Positions 1 through 6,996 of a DNA stretch of 13,559 nt are shown piece by piece. The position numbers were made by a program, and so were the translations under genes. The stretch's first letter is position 1, and each line of letters begins with the position of its first letter. The stretch is from Rhodoferax sp. (GTDB lineage: Bacteria; Pseudomonadota; Gammaproteobacteria; Burkholderiales; Burkholderiaceae): contig JAIFMT010000257.1 of NCBI GenBank assembly GCA_020048295.1, forward strand, positions 1 to 13,559, written 5' to 3'. The notes beneath the pieces were generated by a model, which was not told where the DNA came from, searched no databases, and saw only the letters and a program-made list of their open reading frames with translations.

Positions 1-1502
1 ACGGCCGCAGCCTGAACCCGCTGCTGCAAGACCCCGGCCTGGTGTTTCACCCGCCGCTGCTCTACATGGGTTATGTCGGCATGGCCATTCCGTTTGCCTT
101 TGCCATTGCGGCGCTGCTGAACGGCCGGCTCGATGCCGCCTGGGCGCGCTGGTCGCGTCCCTGGGCCACGGCTGCCTGGATCTTTCTGACGCTGGGCATT
201 GCACTGGGCTCCTGGTGGGCGTATTACGAGCTGGGCTGGGGTGGCTGGTGGTTCTGGGACCCGGTTGAAAACGCCTCGTTTCTGCCCTGGCTGATCAGCA
301 CCGCGCTGATTCACTCTTTGGCAGTGACCGAAAAACGCGGCCTGTTTCGCCACTGGACCATCGTGCTCGCCATCACCTCGTTTTCACTGAGCCTGCTGGG
401 CACATTCCTGGTGCGCTCAGGCGTGCTGACTTCGGTGCATGCGTTTGCCACCGACCCGCGACGCGGCGTGTTCATCCTGTTGTTTCTGGCGGTGGTGGTG
501 GGTGGCTCGTTCACGCTGTTTGCACTGCGCGCCGGCAAGGTGCGCGCCGGTGGTAGTTTTGCACTGGTGTCGCGGGAAACCTTTTTACTCATCAACAACG
601 TGCTGCTGACGGTGGCCATGGCCAGCGTGCTGCTGGGCACGCTGTACCCGCTGATCATCGATGCGCTCAACCTGGGCAAACTGTCGGTGGGGCCGCCCTA
701 CTTTAACGCGGTGTTTGCGCCCATCATGCTGCCGGTGCTGTTTTTCATGGTGATTGGCTCCTATGCACGCTGGAAAAATGACACGCTGGGCGAGTTGGCC
801 AAGCGCTTGCGGCCGATTGCCATTGCCTCGGTATTGCTGGGCGGCAGCTTGCCCTTGTTGGCAGGTGCCTGGTCGCCGCTGGTGGCGGTGGGCCTGACGC
901 TGGCCATGTGGATTGTGCTGGGCTCGCTGGCGCACATCTGGCAGCACCTTAAAAACACCGCGCCCGGGCAACGCACGCCACTGTCGTTCTGGGGCATGCA
1001 TGTGGCGCACATTGGCATTGCGGTGAGCGTCATCGGGGTCACCATGGTCAAAGGCTATGAAACCGAAAAAGACGTGCGCATGGCCATTGGCGACACGGTG
1101 GCGGTGGGCGGCTATACCTTCAAGCTCACCGGTATCAAAGACGTGCCTGGCCCCAACTACAACGCCAATGTGGGCAGCGTCGAGCTGATCCACAACGATC
1201 GGGTGCTGAGAATTCTTTACCCGGAAAAGCGCACCTATTTCTCATCCACCATGCCAATGACCGAAGCCGCCATTGACACCAGCCTGACGCGCGATGTGTA
1301 TGTATCGCTGGGTGAAAAACTGGACGATGGCCCCACCGATGCCTGGGCCATGCGGGTGTATCACAAGCCGTTTGTCACCTGGATCTGGTTTGGCTGCCTG
1401 ATCATGTCCATCGGGGGTGGCATGGCGGTGCTGGACCGGCGCTACCGTAAAAAATTGGCCAACCAGACAAGCACTGACACTGACAAACTGGTTGCCGCAT
1501 GA
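1..1502 (+). CDS. ccmF: Cytochrome c-type biogenesis protein CcmF, 5'-truncated by the window edge
   Basis: CcmF is the inner-membrane core of the System I heme lyase that attaches heme to CXXCH motifs of apocytochromes c in the periplasm. The reading frame is already open at position 3 (GRSLNPLLQDPG...) and runs about 499 codons, so roughly the first 150 residues of a ~650-residue family member are missing. The family block LNPLLQDPGLVFHPPLLYMG is at 12-71. The WWD heme-binding signature WGGWWFWDPVEN is encoded at 237-272 and is followed by HSLAVTEKRG. Many hydrophobic segments are visible, including a final one near the C terminus (WIWFGCLIMSIGGGMAVL). A GTG at 42 lies inside the conserved region and is not the start. 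The stop overlaps the ccmG start by 4 bp, which suggests translational coupling. The sequence looks intact, and the identification is secure. Confidence 0.97.
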   Translation, partial: GRSLNPLLQDPGLVFHPPLLYMGYVGMAIPFAFAIAALLNGRLDAAWARWSRPWATAAWIFLTLGIALGSWWAYYELGWGGWWFWDPVENASFLPWLISTALIHSLAVTEKRGLFRHWTIVLAITSFSLSLLGTFLVRSGVLTSVHAFATDPRRGVFILLFLAVVVGGSFTLFALRAGKVRAGGSFALVSRETFLLINNVLLTVAMASVLLGTLYPLIIDALNLGKLSVGPPYFNAVFAPIMLPVLFFMVIGSYARWKNDTLGELAKRLRPIAIASVLLGGSLPLLAGAWSPLVAVGLTLAMWIVLGSLAHIWQHLKNTAPGQRTPLSFWGMHVAHIGIAVSVIGVTMVKGYETEKDVRMAIGDTVAVGGYTFKLTGIKDVPGPNYNANVGSVELIHNDRVLRILYPEKRTYFSSTMPMTEAAIDTSLTRDVYVSLGEKLDDGPTDAWAMRVYHKPFVTWIWFGCLIMSIGGGMAVLDRRYRKKLANQTSTDTDKLVAA

Positions 1503-2023
1503 AGAAGACCCTGATTCCGCTGGCGATTTTCATCGTGCTGGTGGTGTTTCTGGCCATTGGCCTGACGCGCGACCCACGCGAAATCCCTTCGCCATTGATT
1601 GGCAAACCAGCTCCCGTGTTCACCGCACCCGTGCTCGACGGGGGTGGCGCTCAGTTCTCCAGCAAAGACATGCTGGGCAAGGTCTGGTTGCTCAATACCT
1701 GGGCCTCGTGGTGTGTGGCTTGCCGACAAGAGCATCCGCTGCTGGTTGAGCTGGTGAAAACCAAGAACTTTCCCGTCATCGGCCTCGACTACAAAGACCA
1801 GGACGCAGACGGCCTGAAATGGCTTGCCCGCTATGGCAACCCGTATGACGTATCGATCACTGATAAAGACGGCCGCATTGGCATCGACTTTGGTGTCTAT
1901 GGCGTACCCGAGAGCTTTGTCATCGACAAAGCCGGGATCATCCGCTACAAGCAAATTGGCCCGTTTACCGAAGAAGCCATCCGCGACAAACTCATCCCCC
2001 TGGTGCGGGAACTGCAAAAATGA
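1499..2023 (+). CDS. ccmG: Thiol:disulfide interchange protein CcmG (DsbE), membrane-anchored thioredoxin-like
   Basis: CcmG keeps apocytochrome CXXCH cysteines reduced for heme ligation, working in the periplasm with CcmH. The 174-residue product has an uncleaved N-terminal membrane anchor (about residues 4-21), then a thioredoxin fold. The active site is WCVAC with Cys72 and Cys75. The family-specific GVYGVPE stretch (132-138) carries the cis-proline Pro137 that faces the active site. Length and motif order match DsbE/CcmG. The ATG start sits in an ATGA overlap with the ccmF stop, and the gene ends in an ATGA overlap with ccmH, so it sits mid-operon. The anchor together with GVYG-P-E separates it from general TlpA/ResA thioredoxins. 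Nothing unusual is seen. Confidence 0.96.
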   Translation: MKKTLIPLAIFIVLVVFLAIGLTRDPREIPSPLIGKPAPVFTAPVLDGGGAQFSSKDMLGKVWLLNTWASWCVACRQEHPLLVELVKTKNFPVIGLDYKDQDADGLKWLARYGNPYDVSITDKDGRIGIDFGVYGVPESFVIDKAGIIRYKQIGPFTEEAIRDKLIPLVRELQK

Positions 2024-2487
2024 AAATCTGGCTGGCTATTTTTCTGGCGCTTCAATTCATCTGGCCGGCGCAAGCCAACGAGGCCGCGCCCTTGGCAGAA
2101 GACCCGGTGGTGGAACAACGGCTGATTGTGATTGCCGAAGAGCTACGCTGCCTGGTGTGCCAGAACGAGTCGCTGGCAGGCTCGCGCGCTGATTTGGCGC
2201 TGGACCTGCGCCGCGAAGTACGCACGCTGATCAAGTCCGGCAAAAGCGATGCCGAGATCAAGAAATACCTGGTTGACCGCTATGGCGACTTCATTTTGTA
2301 CAGCCCGCCCGTCAAACCCACCACCTGGTTGCTGTGGTTTGGGCCGCTGGCGCTGTTGTTGCTGGCGGGTTGGGTACTTTTTAATGTGATCCGGCGCAAC
2401 CAGCGCCAAACTGAGTCGCAGGTACCCGACGCCCAGCAGCGTGCCAAAGCGCAAGCCCTACTACAAGAGACTGATTCCTCCAAATGA
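2020..2487 (+). CDS. ccmH: Cytochrome c-type biogenesis protein CcmH (CcmL/CycL type)
   Basis: CcmH is a periplasm-facing thioredox protein that works with CcmG and CcmI to present reduced apocytochrome c to CcmF. The 155-residue protein has a signal peptide (about residues 1-19, ending in QAN). The family signature LRCLVCQN is at 42-49 with redox cysteines Cys44 and Cys47. A three-helix region follows, then YGDFILYSPPVKP at about 88-100, a transmembrane helix at about 103-123 and a short basic cytoplasmic tail. This is the short form, with the TPR part encoded separately as ccmI; in E. coli the two are fused as one CcmH. The start overlaps the ccmG stop by 4 bp and the stop overlaps the ccmI start by 4 bp. 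Confidence 0.96.
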   Translation: MKIWLAIFLALQFIWPAQANEAAPLAEDPVVEQRLIVIAEELRCLVCQNESLAGSRADLALDLRREVRTLIKSGKSDAEIKKYLVDRYGDFILYSPPVKPTTWLLWFGPLALLLLAGWVLFNVIRRNQRQTESQVPDAQQRAKAQALLQETDSSK

Positions 2488-3818
2488 ATGTATTTATTGC
2501 GATTGCAGCGCTGTTGACGCTGCTGGTCACGGCTTGGCTGATTCGTCCCTTGCTGCGCCGGCCAAAAAGCACGGGCATTTCCACCGAGCGCCTGAATGCG
2601 GCCATTCACCGCGACCAGTTGCAGGCGCTACAGGCCGATCTGGCGCGCGGCGTGATCAGCCAGCCAGACTTCGAGGCCAGCCGCGACGAGCTGCAACTGC
2701 GCCTGCTCGACGACACCGAAAGTTTTGAGGCCAGCCCCGGGCAGTCCAAAACCACGGGCTTCTGGAGTGCGAAGCGCACCGCCGCGCTGGTGGGCATCAG
2801 CATGCCGCTGCTGGCGCTGGGCCTGTACTGGCAGCTGGGCACACCCATGGCCATTGACCGCATGCCCGCAGGCCATGACAACGCACAACAAATCCAGCAG
2901 ATGATCGACAGCATGGCCGACAAACTCAAGGCCAACCCCGACAACCCGCGTGGCTGGGCCATGCTGGGACGAGCCTACAAGGCAGTCAATCGTCTGCCCG
3001 AAGCCGCACTGGCTTTTGAGAAGGCTGGCAGCGCCGTGAACGCCGACCCTGACCTGCTGGTGGACTACGCCGAGCTGCTGGCCATGCAAGCCGGCAACAA
3101 CTTGATGGGCCGACCGGCAAAGATGGTCGAAGAAGCGCTGCGGCTCAACCCCGAACACCCGATGGGCTTGATGCTGTCGGGCATTGCCTTGTTCCAGAGC
3201 GAAAAATTCAAGGAAGCCGTGACCCAGTGGGAAAAACTGCTGGCGCTGATGAACCCCGATTCACCCGACGCCGAGCAAATGCGTGCCAACATTGCCGAGG
3301 CGCGCAGCAAGGCCGGCCTGCCCGCCGGCGAAAGCAACAAGCTGCCACCGGTACCGGCCGCCGCTGCCGCAGGCATGACCCCCGAAAAAATCAATGAAAT
3401 GGTGGAGCGTCTGGCGGCTCGCCTGAAAGCCAACCCCGACGACCTGCCCGGCTGGGCCCGGCTGGCGCGCGCCTACAAGGTGCAAGGCCGGCTCGCTGAG
3501 GCCGAGCAGGCCTATGCCAAAACCGGCAAGCTGCAAGACACCGATGCCGATGTCGCCGCGCAATACGCCGATGTGCTGGTGACCCGCAGCAAGGGCGATT
3601 TCAAGGGCAAACCCACCCAGCTGATTACCAACGGACTCAAGCTCAACCCCAAACACCCGACGCTGCTGATGATGGCCGGACAGGCCGCACTGCAGCGAGC
3701 CGATTACCAGGGTGCCATTGGCCATTGGGAAACGGTGCTGACCGTGTTGCCACCTGACTCGCAGGATGCCGAGCAGGTCAAGGCTGAAATTGCCAGCGCC
3801 CGGGGCAAGCTCAAGTAA
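2484..3818 (+). CDS. ccmI: Cytochrome c biogenesis TPR protein CcmI with duplicated TPR module
   Basis: CcmI binds the C-terminal helix of apocytochrome c and hands it to the CcmF/CcmH heme ligation complex. The 444-residue protein has the usual N-terminal pair of membrane helices (about 2-20 and 98-116) around a cytoplasmic loop rich in charged helix (about 33-80). The periplasmic part contains TPR repeats. That part is made of two homologous blocks, residues 137-276 and 303-442, aligned without any gap at a constant offset of 166 residues, with about 42% identity by hand count (59 of 140). Shared landmarks are KANPD, GWA-L-RAYK, LNP-HP and PDS-DAEQ. A Pro/Ala linker (about 279-302) joins the blocks. 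The start is the ATG at 2484 in the overlap with the ccmH stop; a second ATG at 2488 is in a different frame. It is the last gene before the operon terminator. Confidence 0.93.
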   Translation: MNVFIAIAALLTLLVTAWLIRPLLRRPKSTGISTERLNAAIHRDQLQALQADLARGVISQPDFEASRDELQLRLLDDTESFEASPGQSKTTGFWSAKRTAALVGISMPLLALGLYWQLGTPMAIDRMPAGHDNAQQIQQMIDSMADKLKANPDNPRGWAMLGRAYKAVNRLPEAALAFEKAGSAVNADPDLLVDYAELLAMQAGNNLMGRPAKMVEEALRLNPEHPMGLMLSGIALFQSEKFKEAVTQWEKLLALMNPDSPDAEQMRANIAEARSKAGLPAGESNKLPPVPAAAAAGMTPEKINEMVERLAARLKANPDDLPGWARLARAYKVQGRLAEAEQAYAKTGKLQDTDADVAAQYADVLVTRSKGDFKGKPTQLITNGLKLNPKHPTLLMMAGQAALQRADYQGAIGHWETVLTVLPPDSQDAEQVKAEIASARGKLK

Positions 3819-3916
3819 GTTCTGCCCGTTTCGCCCGCACAAGCGCCGCAGCGCTTGACAATGCGCGGCTTTCGCGGGCGCTCCGATTAGCGTCTGCCCC
3901 GGCTTGCACGCCGCAC

Positions 3917-3953
3917 AACCAGTTTCAGAGCTGCTCTGAAACTGGTTTTTTTT
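3917..3953 (+). terminator. Rho-independent terminator of the ccm operon
   Basis: A perfect 14-bp stem (3917-3930 pairing with 3934-3947, AACCAGTTTCAGAG on the left arm) encloses the 3-nt loop CTG. It runs directly into eight T residues at 3946-3953. It lies 98 bp after the ccmI stop and has a T tract only on the plus-strand side, so it works for the ccm operon. The 3819-3916 stretch before it holds only short GC-rich inverted repeats and no gene. Confidence 0.93.
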
Positions 3954-3964
3954 ACCCAACAATC

Positions 3965-4177
3965 AGTGGATAGACTTGTTGATAAAGTTCGCGTAACTGC
4001 TTAGTTATCCACAGTATTTCAATAAATTGAAAGTTGTCCAGTTTTCAGAGACACCAGGTTGTCATACTCACCCACAGTCACTGAGATGTTGCTACTGCTA
4101 TTTTAAAATCTTATAAATACAAAACAAGACAGAAAACACAACAAAGAAATATCCAACTCTTCAATGACTGTGCATAA
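3965..4177. promoter_or_regulatory. Cluster of DnaA-box-like 9-mers
   Basis: A perfect E. coli-type box TTATCCACA is at 4005-4013 (plus). TGTGCATAA at 4169-4177 is the reverse complement of TTATGCACA and fits the relaxed consensus TTATNCACA. Two weaker inverted matches sit just upstream: TGTTGATAA at 3977-3985 (one mismatch) and AGTGGATAG at 3965-3973 (two mismatches). Three of the four fall within 49 bp. No dnaA, dnaN or gidA is in the window, so a chromosomal origin is not supported by context. DnaA regulation of min, or a DnaA-titration site, are alternatives. Confidence 0.4.
4089..4117 (+). promoter_or_regulatory. Candidate sigma70 promoter for minCDE
   Basis: TTGCTA (4089-4094, two mismatches to TTGACA) and TATAAA (4112-4117, one mismatch to TATAAT) are separated by exactly 17 bp. 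The perfect palindrome ATTTTAAAAT (4100-4109) fills part of the spacer. Transcription would begin near 4124, leaving a 5' leader of about 165 nt before minC. It is the best promoter match I found in the island, but AT-rich DNA yields chance matches. Confidence 0.4.
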
Positions 4178-4192
4178 ATCATTTCTTTAACG

Positions 4193-4218
4193 TTGTGCCT
4201 GATTTTTCAGGGGCACAA
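4193..4218 (+). promoter_or_regulatory. Inverted repeat in the minC leader
   Basis: TTGTGCC (4193-4199) pairs with GGCACAA (4212-4218). An inner TGA/TCA continues the stem across a 2-nt GG bulge, with a T-rich loop. It is 71 nt upstream of the minC start and is not followed by a T tract, so it is not a normal terminator. It may be an operator or a structure in the leader RNA. Confidence 0.35.
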
Positions 4219-4289
4219 TCAAGTAACATTTCAAATTCGCTCAGACTTGCTCCAAAAAGTTTTCAACCTTCCCTTGCACATTTGCTCCC

Positions 4290-5045
4290 GTGGCCAAATC
4301 CTTTGACATCAAAAGCACAAATCTGCAGCCAGTTGCCCTGATGCTCAAATCAGCTGATTTGCAGCAATTGGCGCTGGAACTGCAGCAGCAGTTTGGGACA
4401 CAAGGCGAAAGCCCTGATTTTTTTGACAATGACCCGCTGGTGCTTGATTTTTCGCACTTGTTGCCTGATTCCCCCGTGACGGACTTGAGCGCACTGCTGG
4501 CTGCGCTGAACGCTTGCCGTTTGAAGCCGCTGATGTTTCGCGCCACTGAACCAGAACATATCCGCCTTGCCGCGGCAGCCGGTCTGGTCGAGGTGCCGCT
4601 GGATGTGGTCAAGCCCCGGGCAGCGCCAGCGCCAGTTTTACCAGTCGCTGAAGTTGAAATTCGGGAAGTTGTCAAAGAAGTGGTGCGCGAAGTCCCGGGT
4701 CCGGGCGCGCTGGTGATTGACAAACCCTTGCGTTCCGGTCAGAAAATCTATGCGCGCGGTACCGATCTGGTCATGTTGGCCATCGTCAACCAAGGTGCCG
4801 AGGTGGTGGCCGACGGCAATATTCATGTGTATGCCCCGCTGCGTGGCAAGGCCATGGCAGGTGCCAGTGGCAACACCCAGGCGCGCATATTCTCGATCTG
4901 TCTGGAGCCCGAGCTGATCTCGATTGCCGGTGTCTATCGCACCAGCGAAATCCCATTGGCCGCCGATATTCAAGGCAAGCCAGCGCAGGTGCGACTGAGC
5001 GATGACGGGCAGGAAAAGCTGCTGTTTGAAGCCTTGAACCCCTGA
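4290..5045 (+). CDS. minC: Septum site-determining protein MinC
   Basis: MinC is the FtsZ polymerisation inhibitor that MinD carries to the membrane away from midcell. The 251-residue protein has an N-terminal FtsZ-inhibiting domain (about 1-105), a Pro/Ala- and Glu/Val-rich linker (about 106-143) and the C-terminal beta-helix dimerisation domain. That last domain carries the MinD-binding RSGQ motif (148-151), then YARGTDLV, ADGNIHVYAPLRG and IAGVYRTSE. The start is the GTG at 4290. The frame is open upstream to a TAA at 4224 but offers no other ATG, GTG or TTG, and the encoded start MAKSFDIKS suits the family. No purine-rich Shine-Dalgarno sequence is visible before it (the 25 nt upstream are pyrimidine-rich), so initiation may be weak. 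minD follows after 25 bp. Function is clear from the C-terminal domain and the order minC-minD-minE. Confidence 0.95.
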   Translation: MAKSFDIKSTNLQPVALMLKSADLQQLALELQQQFGTQGESPDFFDNDPLVLDFSHLLPDSPVTDLSALLAALNACRLKPLMFRATEPEHIRLAAAAGLVEVPLDVVKPRAAPAPVLPVAEVEIREVVKEVVREVPGPGALVIDKPLRSGQKIYARGTDLVMLAIVNQGAEVVADGNIHVYAPLRGKAMAGASGNTQARIFSICLEPELISIAGVYRTSEIPLAADIQGKPAQVRLSDDGQEKLLFEALNP

Positions 5046-5070
5046 TATTTTTTTGAAAGATTGTGCTGAC

Positions 5071-5886
5071 ATGGCAAAAATCATTGTGGTGACTTCCGGC
5101 AAAGGTGGCGTGGGTAAAACCACCACCAGCGCCAGCTTTGCAACCGGCCTGGCCCTGCGCGGGCACAAAACGGCGGTGATTGACTTTGACGTGGGCCTGC
5201 GCAACCTGGACTTGATCATGGGCTGCGAGCGCCGTGTGGTGTATGACCTGATCAACGTGATTCATGGCGAAGCTAACCTGAACCAGGCGCTGATCAAGGA
5301 CAAGCAGTGTGAAAACCTGTATGTGCTGGCCGCCTCGCAAACCCGCGACAAGGACGCGCTGACGCAAGATGGCGTCGAGAAGGTGCTAGCCGACCTGGCG
5401 GCGATGGACTTCGAGTTCATCGTTTGTGATTCACCCGCGGGAATCGAGGTGGGTGCCATGATGGCCATGCATTTTGCCGATGAAGCGCTGGTGGTGACCA
5501 ACCCCGAGGTGTCGTCGGTGCGCGACTCTGACCGCATTCTGGGCATGTTGTCGAGCAAGACCCGGCGTGCCATGCAGGGTGGCGAGCCGATCAAGGAACA
5601 CTTGCTGATCACCCGCTACAACCCGGCACGCGTCAACCAGGGCCAGATGCTCTCCTTGCAGGACATTCAGGACATCTTGCGCATCAAGCTGATTGGCGTG
5701 ATACCTGAGAGCGAAGCCGTGCTGCAAGCCTCCAACCAGGGTGTGCCAGCGGTTCACATGAGCGGCAGCGATGTGTCGGAAGCCTACAAGGACGTGATTG
5801 ACCGGTTTTTGGGCCAGGATAAACCCATGCGTTTTACCGAGCCACCCAAGCAAGGCTTGTTCAAGCGTCTGTTCGGGGGGAAGTAA
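5071..5886 (+). CDS. minD: Septum site-determining ATPase MinD
   Basis: MinD is a ParA-type membrane-binding ATPase. It recruits MinC and oscillates pole to pole when stimulated by MinE. The 271-residue product opens with MAKIIVVTSGKGGVGKTT, the deviant Walker A with signature Lys11 and catalytic Lys16. It then shows DFDVGLRNLDLIMGCERR (switch I region) and VCDSPAGIE (Walker B/switch II). The C-terminal KQGLFKRLFGGK matches the amphipathic membrane-targeting helix. The ATG at 5071 is chosen over an in-frame TTG at 5053 because it gives the standard N terminus and has GAAAGA 10 nt upstream. minE follows after 3 bp, so the two are co-translated. No damaged residues are seen. Confidence 0.98.
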   Translation: MAKIIVVTSGKGGVGKTTTSASFATGLALRGHKTAVIDFDVGLRNLDLIMGCERRVVYDLINVIHGEANLNQALIKDKQCENLYVLAASQTRDKDALTQDGVEKVLADLAAMDFEFIVCDSPAGIEVGAMMAMHFADEALVVTNPEVSSVRDSDRILGMLSSKTRRAMQGGEPIKEHLLITRYNPARVNQGQMLSLQDIQDILRIKLIGVIPESEAVLQASNQGVPAVHMSGSDVSEAYKDVIDRFLGQDKPMRFTEPPKQGLFKRLFGGK

Positions 5887-5889
5887 GCC

Positions 5890-6150
5890 ATGTCTTTTTT
5901 CTCATTTTTTCTGGGCGAAAAAAAGAAAACGGCCAGTGTTGCCAAAGAGCGCCTGCAAATCATCCTGGCGCACGAGCGCAACGGCCGCAACCCGGCCACG
6001 CCCGACTACCTGCCTGACCTGCAGCGTGAGCTGATTGCCGTGATCAGCAAGTACGTCAAAATCAATCCGGAGGACATCAAGGTCAACCTGGAGCGCCAAG
6101 ACAACCTTGAAGTGCTCGAAGTCAAGATTGAATTACCTGACAAGCGTTAA
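5890..6150 (+). CDS. minE: Cell division topological specificity factor MinE
   Basis: MinE stimulates MinD ATPase activity and displaces MinC at midcell, which creates the Min oscillation. The 86-residue protein has a hydrophobic N-terminal membrane-binding segment (MSFFSFFLG). The conserved anti-MinCD segment, about residues 14-31 ([18 protein letters not shown]), follows. The topological specificity domain runs from about 32 to 86 ([19 protein letters not shown], then the closing strand [11 protein letters not shown]). The ATG at 5890 has a GGGGGGAAG Shine-Dalgarno stretch overlapping the end of minD and lies 3 nt after its stop. No terminator is visible in the 71 bp after the stop, so read-through into the cytochrome gene is possible. 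Confidence 0.98.
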   Translation: MSFFSFFLGEKKKTASVAKERLQIILAHERNGRNPATPDYLPDLQRELIAVISKYVKINPEDIKVNLERQDNLEVLEVKIELPDKR

Positions 6151-6221
6151 AAATCGAAAATCGTCAGCCTAAAATCAGACTATTAAAGCAGGCATTCGAG
6201 CTTGTTTGAAACGGAGTCAAC

Positions 6222-6839
6222 ATGAGCCACTATTCCATGACAAAAAAGTTGAGCCTGGTTTTGCTGGGTGTATCGTCCTTGTGTTTCGGTGTTGCGCAGG
6301 CAGCAGACAAAACCGGGCAAGCGATCGTCCAAGAAGTGTGCTCAGCTTGTCATGCCAGTGGAAAAGACGGCGCGCCCAAAATTGGCGATGTCGAGGCCTG
6401 GACCCAGCACTCCAAGAACGGATTGATCAAACTCACCGAAAACGCCATCAAGGGGGTTGGAAAAATGCCGGCCCATGGTGGCCAGCCCAACTTGACTGAC
6501 CTTGAGATGAGCCGGGCCGTGGCCTTCATGGTCAGCTTTGGCAAAGCCGTTGATCCCAAAAAACCGTATGCCTCACCGTCCTCGATCACCGGTGAGCAGC
6601 TCGTCAATGAGCGCTGCGCGGTGTGCCACGAAAGCGGCAAGGACGGTGCCCCGCGCATTGACGACTTCAGCGCCTGGAAACCGCGTCTGCAAAAAGGCGT
6701 CGAAAACCTGGTGCATTCGGCCATTACTGGCCACAAGGCGATGCCTGCACGCGCTGGCATGGACCAACTCAGCGACACCGACCTGCGCAACGCCGTGACT
6801 TACCTGGTGGTGCAAAGCGCCACTTACAAGCCAAAATAA
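6222..6839 (+). CDS. Periplasmic diheme cytochrome c, tandem c5-like modules
   Basis: This is a soluble electron carrier exported by Sec and matured by the Ccm system. The 205-residue precursor has a signal peptide (about 1-28, ending VAQA|AD). Two class I cytochrome modules follow: CSACH (Cys40/Cys43/His44) with likely axial Met82 in KMPAHGG, and CAVCH (Cys132/Cys135/His136) with likely axial Met174 in AMPARAG. The modules align without gaps at an offset of 92 residues, about 42% identical over 66 positions by hand count. SGKDGAP-I-D---AW after each heme motif is typical of the cytochrome c5 family. The start ATG has GGAG at 6213-6216; a downstream in-frame ATG at 6237 would also leave a usable signal peptide. 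A -10-like TATTAA is at 6181-6186, but I see no clear -35. Its redox partners cannot be told from context. Confidence 0.92.
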   Translation: MSHYSMTKKLSLVLLGVSSLCFGVAQAADKTGQAIVQEVCSACHASGKDGAPKIGDVEAWTQHSKNGLIKLTENAIKGVGKMPAHGGQPNLTDLEMSRAVAFMVSFGKAVDPKKPYASPSSITGEQLVNERCAVCHESGKDGAPRIDDFSAWKPRLQKGVENLVHSAITGHKAMPARAGMDQLSDTDLRNAVTYLVVQSATYKPK

Positions 6840-6847
6840 TGTTGGCT

Positions 6848-6868
6848 CAGCCTGCTCTAGCCAGGCTG
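6848..6868 (+). terminator. Weak hairpin after the cytochrome gene
   Basis: CAGCCTG (6848-6854) pairs with CAGGCTG (6862-6868) around a 7-nt loop, 9 bp after the cytochrome stop codon. No T tract follows, so it is at best a weak or factor-assisted terminator, or an RNA-stabilising structure at the end of the transcript. Confidence 0.3.
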
Positions 6869-6935
6869 GTCGGCTTTCAATGCCTGAGTCGGGCCACGGC
6901 AGCTCACTTACGCACCACCTCGCAACCCAAAAATA

Positions 6936-6994
6936 CTGCAGTTTAAATAGCTGTCTGCGCTTATTTTTAAAGGGCTAGAGCCTGATTTCTTATA
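6936..6994 (+). repeat. Dispersed intergenic repeat, copy 1
   Basis: The AT-rich element from CTGCAG through TAGCTGTCTGCGCTTAT to GGGCTAGAGCC ends 2 bp before the stop of copA (which reads toward it). A second copy lies at 10968-11038 on the other strand. The cores share 26 of 35 positions by hand alignment, with TAGCTGT, GCGCTTAT and AAGGG identical and TA-AGCC after them. I recall similar TAGCTG...GCGCTT...GCTAGAGGCC intergenic elements in Comamonadaceae genomes, but this is from memory. Confidence 0.6.
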
Positions 6995-6996
6995 AA

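Larger units (their letters stand above)
3954..4289. other. AT-rich gene-free island between the ccm operon and minC
   Basis: This stretch has no credible ORF and is much richer in A+T than its surroundings, most clearly at about 4095-4160. Within it I see a cluster of DnaA-box-like 9-mers at 3965-4013, another at 4169-4177, a palindrome ATTTTAAAAT at 4100-4109, a candidate sigma70 promoter and a hairpin just before minC. These are listed separately. It must contain the minCDE promoter because a strong terminator precedes it. Base composition this different could reflect a regulatory or replication-related site, or an old insertion. Confidence 0.7.

Noticed and set aside
585..1193. Long minus-strand ORF of 202 codons inside ccmF
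   Set aside because: Antisense to a securely identified gene in GC-rich DNA, with a His/Gln/Arg-rich composition typical of shadow frames.
3954..4289. Chromosomal replication origin
   Set aside because: The DnaA-box-like sites and AT-rich DNA are suggestive, but no dnaA, dnaN, gidA or parAB is present, so only a DnaA-box cluster is claimed.
5053..5070. In-frame TTG start extending MinD by six residues
   Set aside because: The ATG at 5071 gives the standard MAKIIVVTSGKGG start and has a GAAAGA site; the extension would begin next to the MinC stop.
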